In this document: one piece after another, positions 1 through 4,954 of the stretch
Numbering within the stretch: position 1 is the first letter of the stretch
Layout: every line of letters starts with the position of its first letter
From: Spirochaetaceae bacterium
GTDB taxonomy: Bacteria; Spirochaetota; Spirochaetia; Treponematales; Breznakiellaceae
Assembly: GCA_031255395.1 (NCBI GenBank)
Contig: JAIRSQ010000041.1
Coordinates: 1-6,786, forward strand
Direction of reading: 5' to 3'
DNA length: 6,786 bases
Position numbers and translations under genes: made by a program
Notes under the pieces: model-generated
What the model was told of the DNA's origin: nothing
The model's database searches: none
What the model saw: the letters and a program-made list of their open reading frames with translations, nothing else

Positions 1-659
1 AGCGTGGACAGGTGATTCGCCGGCTTGCTTTTGATCTTGTCCGGCACGCCGCCAAGCCCCTCCTGAATGAGTTGCCGCAACGACCAGCCGGCGCAGTAAC
101 CTGAAAACATTGACAGGTCGTGCAGGTGGAAGTCCGCGTTCCGGTGCGCGTCCGCGATTTCCGGCGTGTATATGTTTTTGAGCCAGTAATTCGCCGTGAT
201 GCTCCCGGAATTGTGCAGAATGAGCCCGCCCAGCGAATAGTTGACGTTGGCGTTTTCGTTGACGCGCCAGTCGGACTGCTTTAGGTAGCCGTCCATAGTC
301 GTGTCGATGTCGATCATCAGCCTTTTCGCGTCCCGCACCGCCTCGTGCCGAGCGCGGTAAAGGATGTACGCTTTGGCCACGGCGGTCTCTCTCGCTTCGA
401 TAAGGGCGTTTTCAACCAGATCCTGAATCTCTTCAATGGCGGGGATCGATTTTTCGTGCCTGGAGGCCATCATTTCCATGATCATCTCTTCGACGCGGCG
501 CGTTACGGCCTCTATTTTTTTATCGTCTGTCCCGTCCGCCGCGCTTTTTCCATCCTTGCGCCCGCGAACGGCAACGAAGGCTTTGGAGACGGCGTTTTTT
601 ATTTTGGAGCGGTCGAAAGGCTTAACCTCGCCCGACCGTTTTACGACGTTTTTTATCAC
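1..659 (-). CDS. nrdD: Anaerobic (class III) ribonucleoside-triphosphate reductase NrdD, N-terminal part; runs off the left edge
   Basis: NrdD is the glycyl-radical enzyme that reduces ribonucleoside triphosphates to deoxyribonucleotides in anoxic cytoplasm, activated by the radical-SAM protein NrdG. About 219 codons are visible. Residues 1-105 form an ATP-cone: it opens with IKNVVKRSGEVKPFDRSKI and ends with AVAKAYILYRARHE, the usual end of this allosteric nucleotide-binding domain. The catalytic domain follows, with WRVNENANVNYSLGGL near 131-146 and then HLHDLSMFSGYCAGWSLRQL near 179-197, both characteristic of class III enzymes. The active-site cysteines and C-terminal glycyl-radical site lie outside the window. 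The start is a GTG; no in-frame ATG occurs before the middle of the ATP-cone, and a purine-rich GGGGGAGGAAA directly precedes it. The first 38 bp overlap the end of nrdR, so translation is probably coupled. The family call is firm; the exact start is slightly less so. Confidence 0.95.
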   Translation of the reverse strand, partial: MIKNVVKRSGEVKPFDRSKIKNAVSKAFVAVRGRKDGKSAADGTDDKKIEAVTRRVEEMIMEMMASRHEKSIPAIEEIQDLVENALIEARETAVAKAYILYRARHEAVRDAKRLMIDIDTTMDGYLKQSDWRVNENANVNYSLGGLILHNSGSITANYWLKNIYTPEIADAHRNADFHLHDLSMFSGYCAGWSLRQLIQEGLGGVPDKIKSKPANHLST

Positions 660-1116
660 TTTCCTCCCCCAGTCTTTTAATTTCCTCGACAAACTCGTCA
701 AGATTTTCAAAATGCCGGCATACGGACGCGAATCTGATGTAAGCCACCTTATCCAACAGCCCCAGCCTGTCGAGCGTCATCTCGCCGATAATGTTCGTGG
801 GCACTTCGCGTTCCAGTCCGGCTAAAACCGTTGCCTGATCCTCGACTTCGTTGACAAGACGCTCCACATCCATCCGCGATACGGGCCGCTTCTGGATGGC
901 CCGTTCCAAACCGGCCTCAATCTTGCCGCGGTCGAAAGGCTCGCGCCTTCCGTCCCGTTTTACCACCATCAGCGGCTTTTCTTCAATGCGCTCGTAGCTT
1001 GTAAACCTGCAACCGCAGGCGACGCATTCCCTACGGCGGCGCACCGCGTCACCTCTGGCAAGCGTCCTCGATTCGAGAACTTTATCGTCGATGTTGCCGC
1101 AGTTGGGACACCGCAC
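622..1116 (-). CDS. nrdR: NrdR, nucleotide-sensing transcriptional repressor of ribonucleotide reductase genes
   Basis: NrdR binds NrdR boxes in promoters of ribonucleotide reductase genes and represses them when dATP/ATP occupancy of its ATP-cone signals enough deoxynucleotides. From the GTG chosen here the protein has 164 residues, normal for the family. It starts MRCPNCG and has a four-cysteine zinc ribbon at C3, C6, C31 and C34 (CVACGCRFTSYE), with an extra C36. The ATP-cone occupies roughly residues 48-138 (MVVKRDGRREPFDRGKI through VAYIRFASVCRHF). A basic tail follows. The GTG is preferred because AGGAGG lies 7 nt upstream and the family almost always begins MxCPxC. An in-frame ATG 45 bp upstream overlaps a TATAAT sequence and adds residues the family lacks. 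The 3' end overlaps nrdD, and an NrdR box lies in its own promoter, so autoregulation of nrdR-nrdD is inferred. Confidence 0.97.
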   Translation of the reverse strand: MRCPNCGNIDDKVLESRTLARGDAVRRRRECVACGCRFTSYERIEEKPLMVVKRDGRREPFDRGKIEAGLERAIQKRPVSRMDVERLVNEVEDQATVLAGLEREVPTNIIGEMTLDRLGLLDKVAYIRFASVCRHFENLDEFVEEIKRLGEESDKKRRKTVGRG

Positions 1117-1123
1117 TGAACCG

Positions 1124-1129
1124 CCTCCT
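1124..1129 (-). promoter_or_regulatory. Ribosome binding site that fixes the nrdR GTG start
   Basis: On the minus strand AGGAGG stands 7 nt before the GTG at 1116-1114. This is an ideal Shine-Dalgarno match and spacing. It decides for the GTG start over the in-frame ATG at 1161-1159. Confidence 0.8.
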
Positions 1130-1190
1130 GCACAAATCCGGCATTTTGAACCGCCTCTCATTATATTTAGCGGTTTGCGTTAACAATGTC

Positions 1191-1219
1191 AAGATAGTAC
1201 GCTAGATATTGTGTGTCAA
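1191..1219 (-). promoter_or_regulatory. Probable sigma-70 promoter of nrdR-nrdD
   Basis: The minus strand carries a perfect -35 TTGACA (1219-1214), a 17-nt spacer and TATCTT (1196-1191, four of six matches to TATAAT). Transcription would start near 1184 and give a leader of about 68 nt before the nrdR GTG. A second TTGACA (1192-1187) and a perfect TATAAT (1165-1160) lie downstream. They are 21 nt apart, too far to form one good promoter together, but either may contribute to an alternative start. The NrdR box fills the spacer of the first promoter. Confidence 0.6.
1199..1214 (-). promoter_or_regulatory. NrdR box (operator)
   Basis: The 16-mer reads ACACAATATCTAGCGT on the minus strand. It closely fits the known NrdR-box consensus, an AT-centred palindrome with ACAC at one end and GTGT at the other; the main deviation is GCGT for GTGT. 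It occupies the spacer between the -35 and -10 elements upstream of nrdR, where bound repressor would exclude RNA polymerase. NrdR usually binds two boxes about three helical turns apart. Only a weak half-like match (near 1165-1180, TTTGCGT on the plus strand) is visible for the second. Confidence 0.8.
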
Positions 1220-1343
1220 GACCCCGCGAGAGGCGGGCGGCAATTTTATGCGGGACTGTTAAAGGACGCTTTGTTTTTATTTGTCAAATCGCCGCTCTTT
1301 TTGCCGTTTGCCTTGCGGCGGTTTGCGCGGAACGCGAAATCGC

Positions 1344-1425
1344 TGCGAGAGAGGGGACTTGAACCCCTAAACCTTGCGGCACCAGATCCTAAGTCTGGCG
1401 TGTCTGCCAATTTCACCACTCTCGC
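1344..1425 (-). tRNA. tRNA-Leu (anticodon UAG)
   Basis: An 82-nt cloverleaf can be drawn on the minus strand. The 7-bp acceptor stem is GCGAGAG/CTCTCGC with discriminator A. The D-arm contains GGTGAAATTGGCAGAC, and the anticodon stem CCAGA/TCTGG encloses the loop CTTAGGA with anticodon TAG. A long class II variable arm (TGCCGCAAGGT) is typical of tRNA-Leu, and the T-arm is AGGGGTTCAAGTCCCCT. It decodes CUA and probably other CUN leucine codons. CCA is not encoded (the next bases are GCG), so a CCA-adding enzyme is needed. It lies downstream of tRNA-Gly on the same strand and may share its transcript; no clear terminator separates it from the nrdR promoter. Confidence 0.97.
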
Positions 1426-1553
1426 TTGCGGACTTCGACGCGGACGCGCCGGACGGACAACCACGGTCGGGGAACCGTTACCGGCTTCATTTGCGGACGG
1501 CGGCTTTCGCAAATTACTACAGTGCCCTTAGCGCCCTTTGGCCGCGTCCTGTA

Positions 1554-1625
1554 AGCGGGAAACGGGAGTCGGACCCGCGACATCCACCTTGGCAAGGTGG
1601 CGCTCTACCACTGAGCTATTCCCGC
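1554..1625 (-). tRNA. tRNA-Gly (anticodon GCC)
   Basis: A 72-nt class I cloverleaf on the minus strand. The acceptor stem is GCGGGAA/TTCCCGC with discriminator T. The D-arm is TAGCTCAGTGGTAGAGC, and the anticodon stem CCACC/GGTGG encloses TTGCCAA, giving anticodon GCC. The T-arm includes CGGGTCCGACTCCCG. It reads GGC and GGU glycine codons. CCA is not encoded (TAC follows). The 128 bp between this gene and tRNA-Leu contain no recognisable third tRNA. A TTGACA about 34 nt upstream probably starts a two-tRNA transcript. Confidence 0.97.
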
Positions 1626-1635
1626 GCGTTGCTTA

Positions 1636-1664
1636 AGATTTGCGCGTTTCAGGTTTTATGTCAA
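1636..1664 (-). promoter_or_regulatory. Possible promoter of the tRNA-Gly/tRNA-Leu unit
   Basis: A perfect TTGACA occupies 1664-1659 on the minus strand. At 17 nt spacing the -10 position reads AAATCT, a poor match, although the region is locally AT-rich. The -35 element lies 34-39 nt before the mature tRNA-Gly 5' end, a usual distance for a tRNA promoter. The -10 assignment is weak. Confidence 0.4.
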
Positions 1665-1705
1665 GGTGGCGCTCCGCTCGTCGGCAAGCGGCAATTTTGC
1701 CTAAG

Positions 1706-1801
1706 AGCAATATTTGAAATCAATTAGCCTGTTCCGAAACTAATTGACTGTGCGCTAACGCGCACGGTTTTGGAACAGCCTCAATATTTTTTAATATTGC
1801 T
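1706..1801. repeat. Imperfect 96-bp palindromic block with competing hairpins; possible structured RNA
   Basis: This block fills much of the 314-bp gene-free stretch between tRNA-Gly and selD (1626-1939). Outer arms AGCAATATT (1706-1714) and AATATTGCT (1793-1801) are perfect inverted repeats. Inside, CTGTTCCGAAAC (1729-1740) pairs over 12 positions, one G-U, with GTTTTGGAACAG (1767-1778), enclosing GTGCGC-TAAC-GCGCAC (1750-1765). TCAATTAG (1720-1727) and CTAATTGA (1740-1747) form another perfect hairpin whose loop is the same CTGTTCCGAAA segment. That gives either a pseudoknot or two alternative folds. CAATATT-TTTT-AATATTG (1782-1799) is a further AT hairpin. No coding capacity is apparent. 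Because the flanking genes diverge, it is not in terminator position for either. Its function is unknown. Confidence 0.6.
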
Positions 1802-1819
1802 AGAATTGCCGGACGGAGC

Positions 1820-1855
1820 GGGGGGGCATTTAACTGTTCGAATTTCAGGTATAAA
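1820..1855 (+). promoter_or_regulatory. Probable selD promoter region with a seven-G tract
   Basis: A good -10 element TATAAA occupies 1850-1855. No strong -35 is present; the sequence at the expected place is AT-rich (CATTTAAC). A run of seven G (1820-1826) lies just upstream of that position. Transcription would start near 1861 and give a leader of about 80 nt before the selD ATG. The promoter call rests mainly on the -10 element and position. Confidence 0.4.
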
Positions 1856-1939
1856 ATGAGGCGCGGGCTGTCATTAAAGAAAACTATGAAAACGAAGGGC
1901 GGCGCTAGCGGCCTGTTTATGGGTTGCTTAGGAGGGTTT

Positions 1940-2980
1940 ATGGCTAGAGTTAATGATTCGCTGTTGTCAAACTGCACGAGCGGCGGGTGCGGGGCCAAGA
2001 TAGAGAGCGAGGGGCTTGCTCGCCTGTTAGCGGGACTGTCGGCGGATAGCGGCCAAAATCTGCTTGTCGGATATGACGCTTCAGACGACGCCGCCGTTTA
2101 CCGGCTTGACGGAGAATATTCGCTTGTGTCAACGGTTGACTTTTTCCCGCCGATGATCGATGACGCCCGGACATTCGGGCGGATAGCGGCGGCAAACGCG
2201 CTGAGCGACGTATGGGCGATGGGAGGCCGTCCCATACTGGCGCTGAACCTTGTCTGTTTTCCGGAAGCGATGGATAAAAAAATTCTTGCGGATATACTGG
2301 CGGGAGGCGCGGAAAAAATAACGGAAGCCGGGGCCGCGCTGGGCGGGGGACATTCGATTTACGACAGGGAGCCAAAGTACGGACTGGCCGTTACCGGCAT
2401 CGTTGAAACGTCGAAGGCGTTGCGAAACAACACGCCCAAGACCGGGCATAAATTGATACTCACGAAACCGCTGGGCGTAGGCATCGTTATGGCGGCGTTG
2501 CGTGCGGGCATGGCGGACGAGGATGCGGTAAGGCGCGCTACGGCTTCGATGGAAAGGCTGAACCGCTATGCCTGCGAAGCGATGGCGGGCTTCGATGTTA
2601 GCGCCTGCACGGACGTTACCGGTTTCGGGCTGCTTGTCCATGCCCTTGAGATGGCGGGGGATTCGGCCGCGGTCATGCTGTATCCCGACGCGTTGCCGTT
2701 CATTCCTGAGGCGGCTGGCTACGCTAATGAATACCTGCTGACCGCCGCCGGCCAGCGCAACCGCAATCGCGTGGAAAAACTTATTAGCGTCAGCCGGCTG
2801 CCGTTTGCCGTTCAGGAGCTTATGTTCGACCCGCAAACGTCGGGCGGACTTTTGATAGCGGTGTCCGCCCGCGAAGCTGAAGAGCTCGCGCGCCGCATAA
2901 CAGACGCCGGAGACTGTTCTGCCGCTATCATAGGCGAAATAGTGCCGAGACAGGGAAACGCGCCTATAATTTTTCGTTAA
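1940..2980 (+). CDS. selD: Selenide, water dikinase (selenophosphate synthetase)
   Basis: SelD makes selenophosphate from selenide and ATP, the activated selenium donor for selenocysteine-tRNA and 2-selenouridine in tRNA. The protein has 346 residues, essentially the length of the E. coli enzyme. The glycine-rich N-terminal segment GGCGAK places Cys17 and Lys20 at the catalytic positions; this is a Cys rather than Sec form, and the second cysteine seen in E. coli (Cys19) is Ala here. Other family motifs are DD at 49-50, TVDFF at 65-69, FGRIAAANALSDVWAMGGRP at 79-98, GGGHSIYDREPKYGLAVTG at 135-153, ACTDVTGFG at 222-230 with Asp225, and FDPQTSGGLL at 296-305. The start has AGGAGG 4 nt upstream. 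The frame stays open to an ATG at 1856, but that extension overlaps the promoter and is not conserved. No selA, selB or tRNA-Sec gene is in the window. Confidence 0.97.
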   Translation: MARVNDSLLSNCTSGGCGAKIESEGLARLLAGLSADSGQNLLVGYDASDDAAVYRLDGEYSLVSTVDFFPPMIDDARTFGRIAAANALSDVWAMGGRPILALNLVCFPEAMDKKILADILAGGAEKITEAGAALGGGHSIYDREPKYGLAVTGIVETSKALRNNTPKTGHKLILTKPLGVGIVMAALRAGMADEDAVRRATASMERLNRYACEAMAGFDVSACTDVTGFGLLVHALEMAGDSAAVMLYPDALPFIPEAAGYANEYLLTAAGQRNRNRVEKLISVSRLPFAVQELMFDPQTSGGLLIAVSAREAEELARRITDAGDCSAAIIGEIVPRQGNAPIIFR

Positions 2981-3025
2981 TGAGCCTCCCCGCCGCGAAT
3001 AGGTGTCAATGAAGAGACCGCTTTT

Positions 3026-3058
3026 CGCGCCTCCGTTTTTTGTCCAAACGGAGGCGCG
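3026..3058. terminator. 13-bp perfect hairpin between convergent genes, possible bidirectional terminator
   Basis: CGCGCCTCCGTTT (3026-3038) and AAACGGAGGCGCG (3046-3058) pair perfectly around a 7-nt loop. The hairpin lies 45 bp after selD and 56 bp beyond the stop of the convergent protease gene, the right place for a shared transcription stop. Neither side is followed by a U-tract: on the plus strand the T run falls within the arm and loop. It is therefore not a canonical intrinsic terminator and may instead protect 3' ends or act with Rho. Confidence 0.55.
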
Positions 3059-3114
3059 GCGTCCCGTATTCGGCGTAGCGGCTGGAAAGACGCTCAAGTC
3101 CGGGCGGGGGCGGC

Positions 3115-4947
3115 TTACAGCGTGTCAGGCGAATCGAGGGCGGCGGGAAGCTGCATGCTCGTTTCAAAGTAGCCGGAAAGACGTTTTTTTACGCTGATGT
3201 CCAGCAGGGCGTAGCCTTCCTCTTCGTTTAGTTTGAAGCCGCGTATCATGAGCGGGTCGTTGGCGGAAAGCCCGGCTTCGTCCGCCGCCGAGCCGCGCAC
3301 CACCTTTTTGATAAGGTACGACGAGCTTTTGCCGGAGCCGTTTTGCAAAACTATGCCGAAGAGCGGGGCGGCCATCCGCTCGCGGCTGTCGATCTTGGCA
3401 GCTTCGGCGAGCGGCAGTGTAGGACGCTCGACACTCTGCATGATGCGGAGTTTTCCGTCGCTCGTTTCGAGCGCGACAAGTTCTCCGGGACGGTTCTGGA
3501 ACAGGCTGTCCTGAAGTTTGGTTATAAGACCGTTTCCGGAGCGGCCTGCCGGCTCCCCGTTTACGCTTTTTATGTAGACGCCGTCATGCACCTGAAGATC
3601 GGCGGCGGGCGTTAGCGGCGCGACATAGATTATCTCCGCTCCGCCGGAATTTTCGGCAAGATCTAGGCCTAGCCACGGGCGCTTCGCCTTGCCGCCCTTG
3701 ATCATCGCCGGCAACGCGGCGGCAAGCCGTTCAGCCGGAACAGCGAAGTTAAGCCCTTGAAACTGTTCTATTCCTGCAAAAACGATGCCGGCAAGCCGCC
3801 CCTCCGAGTCGATGACGGGGCCGCCGGAATTCCCGTGGTTCACGGCAGCGTCAATCTGAATCACGTCCCCTATCTGCAAAAACCTGCGCCCGGTTGCCGA
3901 AACTATTCCCATCGTAACGGTTTTTTCAAGCCCTACCGGGGAGCCCATCGCAAGAACCGTGTCGCCCACCCTAGGTTCCGCCCTGTCAACCACGGAAAAC
4001 ACATAGGAACTCTTGTACTCGGTCTTGATCAGGGCAAGGTCGATTGTCTTGTCCCAGCCTATGACCTTCGCGGGTATGCGCGGGCTTGCGGCGTCTCCCA
4101 TCCTTACGTACATACGCGAGTAACCCTCGTAGGTCGGATCGACCTCGCTCGCTATGACATGGTAGTTTGTGATCAAAAGTCCCGACGCGTCCACAAAAAA
4201 CGCGCTGCCCAGAATCCTGTCGTTGAAGCCCCGCCCTCTCTCGACTCTTATTCCCCGGTCAACGATGACGGTCGCCACGCCCCTGATCATGTCGGCGGGG
4301 CTGTCGCGGCCTTCCGCGTATGAGCGAAAGGCCGCCGGCACCGCGGCGTTTAAGCTGTCGGCAAGCTCCAAGAAGTAGGCCGCCGTCCGCCGTTGCCGTA
4401 TCTTTACCGCCCGTTCCAGAAACAGAAGAGCGTCTTCGCCGCTGACCGCCCCGTACTGCCGCGCCCTGACCGCCGTCAGAAAAGCCTCCAAGTCGCTGCC
4501 ATTTTCCAGATATTCCTTCGCCTCGACCAGAAAGTAATCTCCAGCGTCCCCGGCGCCGCTTTCCACGCCGACTCCCAGCGCCGACAGCGACCTTTCAAGC
4601 GAGGCCGCGTCATCCCAGCGTTTTTCGGCTGCCGCCTCCGCCTGCATAGTTACAAGATTGCCGACAGCCCGCTCCCGTAGCGCCGCAAGCCGTTCCGCGG
4701 TGTCCGCGTCGTCCGCTTCAGGAACGCTTCCGTAGGCTGCCTCGAACATTCCGATAAGATGTATGGCCCTCTCCGGCTCAACGTCCGCCGCCTCCTCGAT
4801 TCGCTCTATCCGGAAATCCCGCGTGGGACGAGGCGGCTTGAGCCTGTCCTCTGCGCTCCGTAACGAGAAGCACGATGACATCAATCCCGCCACGAAGGAA
4901 ACGAGCAGAGCCGCCGGACGAAGCCGCGCCAGGGAAGCAAAAAACAT
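3115..4947 (-). CDS. HtrA/DegP-like serine protease with lipoprotein-type signal, helical N-terminal region and two PDZ-like domains
   Basis: A 610-residue envelope protease of the trypsin (S1C) fold, probably in protein quality control or processing. The N-terminus MFFASLARLRPAALLVSFVAGLMSSC has a basic, hydrophobic signal ending in a relaxed lipobox, with Cys26 as candidate lipidated residue. Residues 30-215 are charged and helical, TPR-like, without clear consensus. The protease core (about 220-415) shows the triad His263 (LLITNYHV), Asp303 (TIDLALIK) and Ser374 (HGNSGGPV). Two PDZ-like segments follow, about 423-500 (WLGLDL...DGVYIKSVNGE) and 527-603 (FGIVL...GSAADEAGLSANDPLMI). Usual HtrA proteins are shorter and lack the helical region. 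The ATG is 7 bp after the upstream stop and lacks an obvious Shine-Dalgarno sequence, which suggests coupling. A TTG at 5022 would put 25 residues before the signal and is less likely. Specific substrates cannot be inferred. Confidence 0.9.
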   Translation of the reverse strand: MFFASLARLRPAALLVSFVAGLMSSCFSLRSAEDRLKPPRPTRDFRIERIEEAADVEPERAIHLIGMFEAAYGSVPEADDADTAERLAALRERAVGNLVTMQAEAAAEKRWDDAASLERSLSALGVGVESGAGDAGDYFLVEAKEYLENGSDLEAFLTAVRARQYGAVSGEDALLFLERAVKIRQRRTAAYFLELADSLNAAVPAAFRSYAEGRDSPADMIRGVATVIVDRGIRVERGRGFNDRILGSAFFVDASGLLITNYHVIASEVDPTYEGYSRMYVRMGDAASPRIPAKVIGWDKTIDLALIKTEYKSSYVFSVVDRAEPRVGDTVLAMGSPVGLEKTVTMGIVSATGRRFLQIGDVIQIDAAVNHGNSGGPVIDSEGRLAGIVFAGIEQFQGLNFAVPAERLAAALPAMIKGGKAKRPWLGLDLAENSGGAEIIYVAPLTPAADLQVHDGVYIKSVNGEPAGRSGNGLITKLQDSLFQNRPGELVALETSDGKLRIMQSVERPTLPLAEAAKIDSRERMAAPLFGIVLQNGSGKSSSYLIKKVVRGSAADEAGLSANDPLMIRGFKLNEEEGYALLDISVKKRLSGYFETSMQLPAALDSPDTL

Positions 4948-4954
4948 CGCTCTG

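Noticed and set aside
1117..1161. In-frame N-terminal extension of NrdR to an ATG at 1161
   Set aside because: It adds 15 residues before the conserved MRCPNC start, overlaps a TATAAT sequence, and the GTG at 1116 has an ideal AGGAGG upstream.
1426..1553. A third tRNA or small gene between tRNA-Leu and tRNA-Gly
   Set aside because: No cloverleaf, ribosome binding site or convincing frame was found in these 128 bp; it is probably transcribed spacer.
1856..1939. Extension of SelD by 28 residues to an ATG at 1856
   Set aside because: The ATG directly follows the -10-like TATAAA, has no ribosome binding site, and the extension is absent from the family; the ATG at 1940 has AGGAGG and gives the usual length.
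1626..1939. A selenocysteine tRNA gene next to selD
   Set aside because: No UCA-anticodon arm with the long acceptor and variable stems of tRNA-Sec can be drawn on either strand.
1720..1998. 92-codon minus-strand frame across the selD upstream region
   Set aside because: It begins inside selD, runs through the palindromic block and the promoter, and shows no protein-like motif.
2129..3097. Long open frame of about 320 codons antisense to selD
   Set aside because: It is rich in Arg, lacks family motifs, and lies opposite a clearly conserved selD; open antisense frames are common in GC-rich DNA.
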